In this document: positions 6,450 to 13,685 of the stretch, piece by piece | How positions within the stretch are numbered: the stretch's first letter is position 1 | Layout: every line of letters begins with the position of its first letter | Source: Bacteroidota bacterium | Lineage (GTDB): Bacteria > Bacteroidota > Bacteroidia > Flavobacteriales > Flavobacteriaceae | Assembly: GCA_023390775.1 (NCBI GenBank) | Contig: JAEWCF010000039.1 | Span: forward strand, 1 to 22,589 | Reading direction: 5' to 3' | DNA length: 22,589 bases | Translations under genes and position numbers: made by a program | The notes under the pieces: model-generated | Seen by the model: only the letters and a program-made list of their open reading frames with translations | Told to the model about the DNA's origin: nothing | Database searches by the model: none

Positions 6450-6995
6450 ATGGGCCAAAAAGTCTTATTGACAGCGAAAGAGGTGGAAATCATCCTGAAC
6501 CGCCTGGCTTGCCAACTTATTGAGAAGCACCTTGATTTTTCGCGGACGGTACTTATCGGCTTGCAACCGCGGGGAAAATTTCTCGCCGACCGCATCGGCA
6601 AACTGCTCTCCGAGCGCTATGGGGTGGCCGAGGTCGCAATCGGATATCTGGACATCACTTTTTTCAGGGACGATTTCAGGCGCACCGAGAAACCCCTCGA
6701 GGCGAGTGAGACCCGTTTGGATTTCCCCATCGACGGAAAGGATGTGGTCCTTATTGACGATGTTTTATTCACCGGTCGAAGCATCAGGGCCGCGCTCACG
6801 GCCATCCAATCCTTCGGCAGGCCGGCCAGTATCGAGCTTTTAGTCCTGATCGACCGTCGCTTTAGCCGCCATCTGCCCATTCAGCCCGATTACCGCGGAA
6901 GGCAAGTGGATGCCATCGGGGAGGAGAAGGTCAAGGTGAACTGGTCTCAGGATTCGGGAGTGAGCGTCATGTTAATCAATACAAACCAAAGCTGA
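6450..6995 (+). CDS. pyrR: PyrR-like phosphoribosyltransferase (uracil phosphoribosyltransferase / pyrimidine regulator)
   Basis: 181 residues from the ATG at 6450; an in-frame upstream ATG at 6396 lies before the promoter and would add 18 unconserved residues. The PRPP-binding loop VVLIDDVLFTGRS (99-111) and the pieces GLQPRGKFLADRI and GYLDITFFRDD match PyrR. The family has uracil phosphoribosyltransferase activity, and in Firmicutes it binds pyr mRNA to control attenuation. Here the inferred leader is under 20 nt, leaving no room for an attenuator, so RNA-based control at this position is unlikely. The stop overlaps the pyrB start by one base (TGATG), which fits coupled expression in pyrimidine synthesis or salvage. 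Confidence 0.92.
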   Translation: MGQKVLLTAKEVEIILNRLACQLIEKHLDFSRTVLIGLQPRGKFLADRIGKLLSERYGVAEVAIGYLDITFFRDDFRRTEKPLEASETRLDFPIDGKDVVLIDDVLFTGRSIRAALTAIQSFGRPASIELLVLIDRRFSRHLPIQPDYRGRQVDAIGEEKVKVNWSQDSGVSVMLINTNQS

Positions 6996-7930
6996 TGAGC
7001 GAACTTTCGGTAGACCATTTGCTGGGCATCAAATACCTCAAGCGCGAGGATATCGAACTGATTTTCTCCACCGCCGACCATTTCAAGGAGGTCATCAACC
7101 GACCGATAAAAAAGGTCCCTTCCCTGCGCGACGTCACCATCGCCAATATTTTTTTCGAGAACTCCACCCGGACCAAACTTTCATTCGAACTGGCCCAGAA
7201 ACGCCTCTCGGCAGACGTCATCAGTTTTTCGGCCGCGCAGTCATCGGTAAAGAAAGGCGAAACGCTCATCGATACTGTCAACAACATACTCGCGATGAAA
7301 GTCGACATGGTGGTCATGAGGCATTCGCATGCCGGCGCCGCAGAATTTTTGGCCAGGCACGTAAAAGCAAGCGTCATCAATGCCGGAGACGGTGCGCACG
7401 AACATCCCACGCAGGCGCTTTTGGACGTGTACTCCATCAGGGAAAAGTTCGGGTCGGTAGAAGGAAAGAAAGTGGTCATTGTGGGCGATATCCTGCATTC
7501 CAGGGTGGCACTGTCCAATATTTTCGCGCTCAAAATGCTGGGCGCCCAGGTCAAGGTCTGCGGGCCTTCGAGCCTGATCCCGAGGCATATCGAATCGCTG
7601 GGCGCATCGGTGGAACCCGATCTCAGGAAAGCGCTCGAATGGTGCGATGTCGCCAATATGCTCCGCGTGCAGAACGAGCGTATGGACGTGAGTTATTTTC
7701 CGTCCGCGCGCGAATACACCAAACGCTTTGGGCTTGACAGGGAATTGCTCGACTCGCTGAGCAGTGAAATCACCATCATGCACCCGGGGCCCATTAACCG
7801 CGGGGTCGAAATTACCAGCGAGGTGGCCGATTCCGACCAATCGATTATCCTGAACCAGGTTGAAAACGGGGTTGCGGTCAGGATGGCCGTCATCTACCTG
7901 CTCGCCTCCAAACTGCGCCAACCCGCATAA
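6995..7930 (+). CDS. pyrB: Aspartate carbamoyltransferase, catalytic chain
   Basis: 311 residues, the normal size. It condenses carbamoyl phosphate with aspartate, the first committed step of pyrimidine synthesis. Visible motifs: STRT (57-60) in FFENSTRTKLSFE for carbamoyl phosphate, the SSVKKGET loop (83-90) with its substrate lysine, HPTQALLD (137-144), and near the C-terminus HPGPINRGVEI with the aspartate-loop arginine. It starts inside the TGATG overlap with pyrR. No pyrI regulatory chain lies nearby, so it probably works as a simple trimer or in another assembly. Second gene of the 6450-9822 operon. Confidence 0.97.
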   Translation: MSELSVDHLLGIKYLKREDIELIFSTADHFKEVINRPIKKVPSLRDVTIANIFFENSTRTKLSFELAQKRLSADVISFSAAQSSVKKGETLIDTVNNILAMKVDMVVMRHSHAGAAEFLARHVKASVINAGDGAHEHPTQALLDVYSIREKFGSVEGKKVVIVGDILHSRVALSNIFALKMLGAQVKVCGPSSLIPRHIESLGASVEPDLRKALEWCDVANMLRVQNERMDVSYFPSAREYTKRFGLDRELLDSLSSEITIMHPGPINRGVEITSEVADSDQSIILNQVENGVAVRMAVIYLLASKLRQPA

Positions 7931-7940
7931 TTGCATCAAA

Positions 7941-8273
7941 ATGAAGATCGAGGAAAAAGGCCACACACGCATCATCCGTGACCCCCAGAACGACAGCTCC
8001 GCATTGTTGATGAAACTCACCCACGAATACAAGTCATTCGAGGACCGCAACCTTATCCTTGACCTCTCGGGAGACCAAAACCTAACAGCGAGAGGGCTTT
8101 CGCAGTTTTCGGCGCTCGCCAGACAGCACAAAAAAAACGGGAAGTCGCTTGTCATCGTGAATCCATCGATCGACTTCAATGCCGTACCGGCCGCCGTGCA
8201 TGCGGTGCCGACACTTGGTGAGGCGCATGACCTGATCGAAATGGACGAAATCGAGCGCGACCTCGGTTTTTAG
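7941..8273 (+). CDS. Small STAS-like protein in the pyrB-rnz interval
   Basis: 110 residues from ATG 7941, ten bases after the pyrB stop; a longer frame from 7860 would run through pyrB and is rejected. The pattern NLILDLSG, then NLTARGLSQFSALARQHKK, then SLVIVNPS, then VPTLGEAHDLIEMDEIERDLGF resembles a STAS/anti-sigma-antagonist fold (strand, helix, strand, then a late helix after VPTL). There is no signal peptide or membrane segment. I do not see the phosphorylatable serine motif of SpoIIAA (DSSG) in the usual place. It ends two bases before the rnz start, and similar genes precede rnz in other Flavobacteria as far as I recall. The function is unknown; a regulatory or partner-binding role is inferred. 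Confidence 0.75.
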   Translation: MKIEEKGHTRIIRDPQNDSSALLMKLTHEYKSFEDRNLILDLSGDQNLTARGLSQFSALARQHKKNGKSLVIVNPSIDFNAVPAAVHAVPTLGEAHDLIEMDEIERDLGF

Positions 8274-8275
8274 CC

Positions 8276-9181
8276 ATGAAACTGACGATTCTAGGCTGCC
8301 ACGCCGCAACGCCCAGGACCTTTACAAATCCTACCTCACAGGTACTGGAAATTTCAGGTAGGTTATTTTTGATCGATTGCGGTGAGGGCACGCAGGTGCA
8401 ACTCCGCAAGAACAAGGTGCGTTTCATGCGGATCAACCATGTGTTCATTTCGCATCTGCACGGTGACCATTTATACGGGCTGATCGGCCTGGTGTCCACA
8501 TTCATGTTGTTGGGGCGTACGGCCGACCTGCACATCTACGGCCCGAAAGGTATCAAGGAGATCATAACCCTGCAGTTGCGGTTGGGGCAGGCCTGGACCA
8601 CGTACGGCCTCTACTTTCACGAACTGGAATCCGATTCACCCGAGGTCATCTTTGAGGACGAAAAGGTCATCGTGTCGACCGTTCCGCTCAGGCACAGGAT
8701 CTACACCAATGGTTTTATCTTCAGGGAAAAGCGCGGCCTGAGGAAACTCAATATCGAGGCCGCCGAAAAGTTCGGGATTGACAAATGTTATTACCGCAAT
8801 ATTGTCCTGGGGAAGGATGTGGTCTCCGATTCCGGGCAATTAATCTCAAACGACCTGGTGACCTTTGAGCCGGTTCCGCCAAAAAGCTATGCGTTTTGTT
8901 CCGATACGGTTTTCGATCCCGACCTGGCCCCGCTGTTAAGAGGCGTCGATGTCCTCTATCACGAATCCACTTTCCTTGAAAGCGAGGCTTCCCTGGCGCT
9001 CAAGACCATGCATTCCACCGCACGGCAGGCGGCGCAGGTCGCGGCGTGGGCCGAAGCCGGCACATTGATATTGGGGCATTACTCGACACGGTATGATTCC
9101 CTTGCCGAATTTGCGGCCGAAGCTGGTGAAATCTTCCCTAATATCGTACTTTCACAGGACGGAAAAACCTTCGAATTCTAA
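8276..9181 (+). CDS. rnz: Ribonuclease Z (tRNA 3'-processing endonuclease)
   Basis: 301 residues, standard for the short (S-type) RNase Z. Metallo-beta-lactamase motif HLHGDH (H60, H62, D64, H65) for two zinc ions; FLIDCGEGTQVQL (31-43) is diagnostic for the RNase Z branch. YHEST, MHSTARQAA and LGHYSTRY supply the later metal ligands and the AxDxH-like region. It cleaves the 3' trailer from precursor tRNAs in the cytosol. It starts two bases after the STAS-like gene, and its stop overlaps the pdxH start (TAATG), so all are probably on one transcript. Confidence 0.97.
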   Translation: MKLTILGCHAATPRTFTNPTSQVLEISGRLFLIDCGEGTQVQLRKNKVRFMRINHVFISHLHGDHLYGLIGLVSTFMLLGRTADLHIYGPKGIKEIITLQLRLGQAWTTYGLYFHELESDSPEVIFEDEKVIVSTVPLRHRIYTNGFIFREKRGLRKLNIEAAEKFGIDKCYYRNIVLGKDVVSDSGQLISNDLVTFEPVPPKSYAFCSDTVFDPDLAPLLRGVDVLYHESTFLESEASLALKTMHSTARQAAQVAAWAEAGTLILGHYSTRYDSLAEFAAEAGEIFPNIVLSQDGKTFEF

Positions 9182-9822
9182 TGAAAGATCTCAGCAATTA
9201 CAGGCGTTCGTATGAAAAAGGTGAACTTGTCGAGGAAAACCTTCCCGAGGAGCCAATAGACCTTTTCGCCACCTGGTTTGACCAGACCGAAGAGACGGCC
9301 GGCGTGGCCGAGGTCAACACGATGACCCTTTCCACGGTATCGGAAACCGGCGAAGTTCATGCGCGGATCGTCCTTCTCAAACAGTTTGGAAAGGAAGGAT
9401 TTACATTCTACACCAATTACGAATCGCGCAAGGGCAGGGATATCGAGAATTCCAACCGCGTTTGCCTCTCGTTTTTCTGGCCAACCCTTGAGCGTCAGGT
9501 CATCATTACGGGATTTGCGGAAAAAGTTTCCACCCTGGATTCCGATGAATACTTTGCGACACGTCCCCGCGAAAGCCAACTCGGCGCCTGGGCATCCCGC
9601 CAAAGCGCCGAAGTGGAATCCCGCGAAGCCCTGGTGAAAAGGCTGCACGAACTGGAGCAGGAATATGCTGCAAAGGAGGTTCCCCGTCCCCCTCATTGGG
9701 GAGGTTATTTGGTACGCCCGGACACGATCGAATTCTGGCAAGGCAGGCCAAGCCGGCTCCACGACCGCATCCTTTACAGGCAAACAGCGGAGGGGTGGCA
9801 AAACGTGCGTTTGTCCCCCTGA
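9181..9822 (+). CDS. pdxH: Pyridoxine/pyridoxamine 5'-phosphate oxidase
   Basis: 213 residues, the usual length. An FMN enzyme that oxidises pyridoxine or pyridoxamine 5'-phosphate to pyridoxal 5'-phosphate. Family landmarks are the N-terminal MKDLSNYRRSYEKGEL with DLFATWF, ARIVLLK (61-67), FYTNYESRKG (76-85), ESQLGAWASRQS (131-142), HWGGYLVRP (172-180) and the C-terminal FWQGRPSRLHDR with ILYR and RLSP. Last gene of the operon starting with pyrR, overlapping rnz by one base. Its stop lies one base from the stop of the convergent gene at 9824; no terminator hairpin is visible between them. Confidence 0.97.
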   Translation: MKDLSNYRRSYEKGELVEENLPEEPIDLFATWFDQTEETAGVAEVNTMTLSTVSETGEVHARIVLLKQFGKEGFTFYTNYESRKGRDIENSNRVCLSFFWPTLERQVIITGFAEKVSTLDSDEYFATRPRESQLGAWASRQSAEVESREALVKRLHELEQEYAAKEVPRPPHWGGYLVRPDTIEFWQGRPSRLHDRILYRQTAEGWQNVRLSP

Positions 9823-9823
9823 T

Positions 9824-10360
9824 TCAAATGATTTCGAATTCCTTTTCTTTTTTACGGGTCAGGGCATAGACGATTGCGCCCGTTATCACCGCGGCCGTTG
9901 CCATGTTGATGACAAAGTTCCGGCGGTTGTACTTCCATTCGGCACCCCAGCCACGTTCGCCGGGTATGTTTGGAATATGGCCGTGGCGCAGGTCGTCAAC
10001 GATGCCTTCTATCATTCCGACCCGGTCGGCCAAAACCAGCGGAAGCCACCGGGCATAACTTGATTCGCTGTATTTGTAGGCAGTCCTGCGGATTTTACCG
10101 CTGAGGCCCGAAGGTGGCGCCGTCGTTCCATAGACCGCGGTCACGTTGGGCCGCTCGACCGAGTGCAGGATTTCGGTTCCGCAATGCTGCTGCGTCGGGC
10201 GTGGCCACGAATAACCGGCATGCTCCTCATTAGTGCGCTGTTTCATCGGATACGTCGGATCGTTTTCGCGGTCCGCGTCAATTCCCCAACCTTTGATATG
10301 ACTGTAATCGCTACTGCGGATATTCCTGAAATCCTCAGGACGTGTTTCATCTGTCATCAT
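9824..10360 (-). CDS. Tail-anchored hypothetical protein
   Basis: 178 residues; a Bacteroidetes-type hypothetical that I recall next to similar dehydrogenases. The N-terminal 145 residues are polar and rich in Pro, Tyr and Arg (DYSHIKGWGIDADREN, ERPNVTAVYGTTAPPSGLSG, SYARWLPLVLADRV). The only hydrophobic helix is near the C-terminus (149-167, FVINMATAAVITGAIVYAL), followed by RKKEKE, so it is probably anchored by its tail with the bulk in the cytosol. No catalytic motif is recognised. It follows the zinc dehydrogenase gene by 11 nt, so they are likely cotranscribed. The start is one of two adjacent ATGs. Confidence 0.78.
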   Translation of the reverse strand: MMTDETRPEDFRNIRSSDYSHIKGWGIDADRENDPTYPMKQRTNEEHAGYSWPRPTQQHCGTEILHSVERPNVTAVYGTTAPPSGLSGKIRRTAYKYSESSYARWLPLVLADRVGMIEGIVDDLRHGHIPNIPGERGWGAEWKYNRRNFVINMATAAVITGAIVYALTRKKEKEFEII

Positions 10361-10371
10361 GATCTTGTTTT

Positions 10372-11532
10372 TTAGGATTGATGTGCCGATGGCGGGATCA
10401 GCACGGTTTTAATGCAATTGTCAAGTTTACGCGAAAAGATATGGTAGGCATCGGCGACATCCTCCAGCGGAATGTGGTGCGTGATCAAGTCGCGTGGACG
10501 CAATACACCGTTCTTTACATGTTCGATAAGCCTGGGCAGATGGCGTTTGACCGCAGCCTGGTTTGCCCGAATGGTGATGCCCTTGTTGACGACGTTTCCT
10601 ATCGGCACGAGCGCATCGATAGGCCCGTAAACCCCGACGATCGAGACGATCCCGCCTTTCTTGACCGAGTTGATCGCCCAGTGCAACGCGGTGGTGGAAC
10701 CGCCCTGGAGCAATAGTTTCACCCCGAGCAACGTGTTCATGCGGCTTCCCGTAGCCTCGCATCCAACGGCGTCGATGCAGACGTCGGCGCCAAGCGAGTC
10801 GGTCATCGTCTTGATGAACACGACCGGATCGCCGATCATCTTGAAGTTGTAGGCCTCGCATTGGGCGTATTTTTCGGCAAACTCGAGCCTGTAGTCGAGT
10901 TCGTCGATAATCACCACGCGCCCGGCGCCAAATAGCCAGGAGCATCGTGCGGCCATGATCCCGATGGGGCCTGCGCCGAAGACCACGACCGTGTCACCGG
11001 GCTGGATCCCGGCCATCTCGGCAGCCTGATAACCCGTTGGGACCACATCGGTCAAAAGGACGGCGTCATCGGGGTGCATCCAATCGGGAATCACCGTCGG
11101 GCCAACGTCGGCATAGGGCACCCGGACGTATTCGGCCTGCCCGCCATCATAGCCCCCAGCCGTATGCGAATAACCGAAAATCCCTCCGACCGCGGTGGCT
11201 TCGGGATTGGATTCGTGGCAATTTCCGAAAAGGCCTTGCTGGCAGAACGCGCATTTGCCGCAGGAAATATTGAAGGGGACGATGACCTTGTCGCCGATTT
11301 TGAGTTTTTCGACTTCCGATCCCACCTCGACCACCTCGCCGATAAATTCGTGCCCAAAGGTGGATCCTACGCGGGTATCGGGAACCAGGCCGTGATAGAG
11401 GTGCAGGTCGGATCCGCAGATGCAGGAGCGAAGGACGCGTACGATCGCATCGCCGGGATGCTGGATTTGCGGAAGTGGTTTATCGCGGTCGAGGCGTACC
11501 CGGAACGGCCCCCTGAAGTTCATTGCTAGCAT
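10372..11532 (-). CDS. Zinc-dependent alcohol dehydrogenase (MDR family, formaldehyde/threonine dehydrogenase-like)
   Basis: 386 residues. Catalytic zinc ligands C39 (CICGSD) and H61-E62 (FGHEFIGEVVEVG); structural zinc lobe C91, C94, C97, C105 (SCGKCAFCQQGLFGNC); Rossmann motif GAGPIG (186-191) followed by D210 at the end of the second strand, which favours NAD over NADP. The insert around 230-270 (CIDAVGCEATGS) and the overall length fit the glutathione-independent formaldehyde dehydrogenase-like branch of medium-chain dehydrogenases. The substrate cannot be read from sequence. First gene of a two-gene reverse operon with the tail-anchored protein. The in-frame ATG at residue 4 is an alternative start. 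Confidence 0.92.
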   Translation of the reverse strand: MLAMNFRGPFRVRLDRDKPLPQIQHPGDAIVRVLRSCICGSDLHLYHGLVPDTRVGSTFGHEFIGEVVEVGSEVEKLKIGDKVIVPFNISCGKCAFCQQGLFGNCHESNPEATAVGGIFGYSHTAGGYDGGQAEYVRVPYADVGPTVIPDWMHPDDAVLLTDVVPTGYQAAEMAGIQPGDTVVVFGAGPIGIMAARCSWLFGAGRVVIIDELDYRLEFAEKYAQCEAYNFKMIGDPVVFIKTMTDSLGADVCIDAVGCEATGSRMNTLLGVKLLLQGGSTTALHWAINSVKKGGIVSIVGVYGPIDALVPIGNVVNKGITIRANQAAVKRHLPRLIEHVKNGVLRPRDLITHHIPLEDVADAYHIFSRKLDNCIKTVLIPPSAHQS

Positions 11533-11702
11533 GTCGATGGATTTAATGGTTATTCCATAAAATTACCACGCGCTACACGCAATGGGTTACACTATTTCGC
11601 CCGACTTTTATATCATTTTGATTTTCAGTAAAATGCACGCAGGCAAAATGTTGTAAGGATTTTTTGCGCCAATGTGCCGAACTTGTCGCCAAAACCAAGA
11701 TC

Positions 11703-11900
11703 ATGAAAAAATTAGCGATGATGTTGCTGGCAGTGGCCGCGTTTGCCGGCTGCCGCGATCAGAAGGGCGAAACCCCCAACGAAAATTATGAAATGAACCG
11801 CGGCGAGGAAATAGACAATACCGCGACGGCCACGGATACCGCCGCAATCGATACCGCCGCCGCCAATTCCACCCAGACCGATCCCGCCGTCACCGACTAA
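11703..11900 (+). CDS. Small Thr/Ala/Asp-rich lipoprotein
   Basis: 65 residues starting at ATG 11703; an upstream in-frame TTG (11664) would place charged residues before the signal peptide and is rejected. MKKLAMMLLAVAAFAGC is a clear lipoprotein signal with lipobox F-A-G-C and lipidated C17. The mature part is acidic and low in complexity, with quasi-repeats TATATDTAAIDTAAANSTQ, probably an unstructured surface tail. No domain is recognised. The stop overlaps the stop of the convergent dnaX tau frame by three bases. The function is unknown. Confidence 0.72.
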   Translation: MKKLAMMLLAVAAFAGCRDQKGETPNENYEMNRGEEIDNTATATDTAAIDTAAANSTQTDPAVTD

Positions 11901-12529
11901 AGATCTAGGTCAAAGGTTTTTCGCAGGAGCTCCAGGTTCGGGTTGATTTCGTTCAGCCTGTTGAATTTGTCCTGGTCGGTGAAAGCCTTGCGGTTCTCGA
12001 TGCTTTCGTTTACGACGACTTCGATTGAAATGTCGTGGTTGTGCAATTTGCCGCGCAGGTATCCCAAGAGATGGGGTTTCTCCGATTCAAAATCGATTTT
12101 GGAACCTTCATTCGGAAGTTCGTGAATAATCGTCGTTCCGCGCAACTTGGGATCGTTGATCAACAGATAGGATTCCATGATTTTCTGCCCCTTGTCCGCA
12201 AGGCGCTGGGCATACTTGGTCCATTGCAGGAGCATGTCGGTTTCAGTGAACGGCTCCGTGGGAAGATGGACCGCCTCGGGCTGAAGCGATTTCTGGTGCT
12301 GTTCGATTTCGCGCTTGGCCTTGATGCTCGCGATGGAAAGCGCCGATACCTTAATTCCTGCAACGGGCGGTTTTTCCAAAACGCGGACCGGTTCGGGAGC
12401 GGGCGTTGCAACCTCCGGCTTTGGATCGGGTTCGGGCGCGGGGGGCGGCACGATGATCTCGGGTCCCTTCACCGGGATTTCGAAGACTCGACCGTAAAAG
12501 AAATTGGGGGGAATTATAAATCCGTCAAC
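11897..12529 (-). CDS. dnaX: DnaX tau-specific C-terminal region, in the -1 frame relative to the upstream dnaX frame
   Basis: This frame is open directly from the A10 run of dnaX: after slippage it reads VDGFIIPPNFFYGRVFEIP and then continues as KGPEIIVPPP. It carries a Pro-rich linker (PAPEPDPKPEVATPAPEPVRVLEKPP), then a helical domain (about residues 65-210) resembling the C-terminal tau region of Bacteroidetes DnaX, which in other bacteria contacts DnaB helicase and the polymerase alpha subunit. It has no plausible start of its own; the GTG at 12472 has no promoter. Joined to the gamma frame it gives a protein of about 567 residues, close to the usual tau size. Either programmed slippage or a homopolymer sequencing error explains the split. 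Confidence 0.82.
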   Translation of the reverse strand, partial: VDGFIIPPNFFYGRVFEIPVKGPEIIVPPPAPEPDPKPEVATPAPEPVRVLEKPPVAGIKVSALSIASIKAKREIEQHQKSLQPEAVHLPTEPFTETDMLLQWTKYAQRLADKGQKIMESYLLINDPKLRGTTIIHELPNEGSKIDFESEKPHLLGYLRGKLHNHDISIEVVVNESIENRKAFTDQDKFNRLNEINPNLELLRKTFDLDL

Positions 12530-13599
12530 TTTTTTTTTTCTCCATCAAAGGTGATGGAGGCAAGTTGCATCAGGCAAAGTTCGACGAGCAGGCGCTGGTT
12601 TTGGCTGAGCTTGTATTTAAGGTCGCAGTCGTTGGCAAGCTCGATGGCTTTCATCAGGAATGCGTGCGGTGCCTTTTGCGCCTGGATCCCATAAAGTTTC
12701 TGCGCCTGTTCACCCGCTTCGAGCAGGGAGAGGGTAGAGGGTGTCTTGGATACCAACAGGTCGCGGAAATGCGAGGCCAATCCCGCAATAAAGTGATGCC
12801 CGTCAAAACCTTTGGCCAAAATCTCGTTATACGCGACCAGAAGTTCGGGAATCTTGTTTTCAAGCAACAGGTCGGTAATCTTCACGTAGGTCTCGTAATC
12901 CAGAACGTTCAGGTTTTCGGCCACGGCCTGGCGGGTCAGATTCTTCCCGCAATAGGAAACCACCCTGTCAAAAATAGAAAGTGCGTCGCGCATCGCCCCA
13001 TCGGCCTTTTGAGCAATGATGTGCAGCGCGTCTTCCTCGAATTCGATTCCCTGGCTTCGTGCCACCTCGGCGAGGTGTTCGCGCGCATCGCGAACGGTGA
13101 TCCGTTTGAAGTCAAAAATCTGGCACCGCGACAGTATCGTCGGGATGATCTTGTGCTTTTCGGTTGTGGCCAGGATGAAGATCGCATGCCTCGGAGGCTC
13201 CTCAAGCGTTTTCAGGAAAGCGTTGAACGCCGCCGATGAAAGCATGTGTACCTCATCGATGATATAGACTTTGTACTGGCCGGTCTGTGGTGGGATCCTG
13301 ACCTGGTCGATCAGGTTGCGGATGTCGTCCACCGAGTTGTTGGAAGCCGCGTCAAGCTCGAAAACATTGAAGGCGAAATCCTCCTCGGGATCGTCGTAAC
13401 CCGGCTGGTTGATCTTGCGCGCGAGAATCCGTGCACAAGTGGTTTTGCCGACGCCGCGTGGCCCCGTAAAGAGCAATGCCTGCGCGAGGTGGTTATTTTC
13501 GATAGCATTGAGCAGGGTAGCGGTGATCGCCTGCTGCCCCACGACATCCTTGAAGGTCTGGGGGCGGTATTTGCGTGCCGATACGACGAACTGTTCCAT
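12514..13599 (-). CDS. dnaX: DNA polymerase III subunit gamma/tau (ATPase core; gamma-length frame)
   Basis: 361 residues in this frame. The clamp-loader AAA+ core opens MEQFVVSARKYRPQTFKDVVGQ, with Walker A GPRGVGKT (46-53), Walker B VYIIDEVHML (111-120), sensor 1 ILATTEKHK and the SRC motif (157-159). The four zinc cysteines normally between Walker A and ELDAASN are absent (NQPGYDDPEEDFAFNVF is there instead), as in related Flavobacteria as I recall. The frame ends EKKKLTDL, 13 nt beyond an A10 run; the tau domain continues in the -1 frame. It loads the sliding clamp onto primed DNA. The promoter TTTG-N17-TATATTTG lies 17 nt upstream of the ATG. Confidence 0.95.
   Translation of the reverse strand: MEQFVVSARKYRPQTFKDVVGQQAITATLLNAIENNHLAQALLFTGPRGVGKTTCARILARKINQPGYDDPEEDFAFNVFELDAASNNSVDDIRNLIDQVRIPPQTGQYKVYIIDEVHMLSSAAFNAFLKTLEEPPRHAIFILATTEKHKIIPTILSRCQIFDFKRITVRDAREHLAEVARSQGIEFEEDALHIIAQKADGAMRDALSIFDRVVSYCGKNLTRQAVAENLNVLDYETYVKITDLLLENKIPELLVAYNEILAKGFDGHHFIAGLASHFRDLLVSKTPSTLSLLEAGEQAQKLYGIQAQKAPHAFLMKAIELANDCDLKYKLSQNQRLLVELCLMQLASITFDGEKKKLTDL
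12530..12559 (-). promoter_or_regulatory. dnaX slippage site: A10 run abutted by an 8-bp hairpin
   Basis: On the coding strand CTCCATCA, loop CCTT, TGATGGAG forms a perfect 8-bp stem (12540-12547 with 12552-12559), and ten A's (12530-12539) follow with no spacer. The in-frame codons are GGA GAA AAA AAA AAG TTG ACG GAT TTA TAA. A -1 shift gives AAA GTT GAC GGA and stays open to 11897. Homopolymeric A runs in dnaX mediate gamma/tau production by ribosomal or transcriptional slippage in other bacteria, and a hairpin abutting such a run is known to favour RNA-polymerase slippage. Confidence 0.7.
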
Positions 13600-13615
13600 G
13601 CGAAAATGCTTCGCA

Positions 13616-13644
13616 CAAATATAAATTTAATATCGTTTTGCAAA
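13616..13644 (-). promoter_or_regulatory. dnaX promoter, TTTG-N17-TATATTTG
   Basis: Reverse-strand TTTG (complement of 13641-13644) and TATATTTG (13616-13623) are 17 nt apart, matching the Flavobacterium consensus. The -7 box ends 16 nt before the dnaX ATG. Confidence 0.75.
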
Positions 13645-13685
13645 AGTTCCGCGAAGCGCAAATCATCAAAAGTTATCCACCGTTT

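Noticed and set aside
7860..7940. Longer start for the STAS-like gene
   Set aside because: It would overlap the conserved C-terminus of pyrB; ATG 7941 follows the pyrB stop by ten bases.
11897..12472. Independent gene starting at GTG 12472
   Set aside because: The frame is open without interruption from the dnaX A10 run, has a tau-like linker and C-terminal domain, and lacks a promoter.
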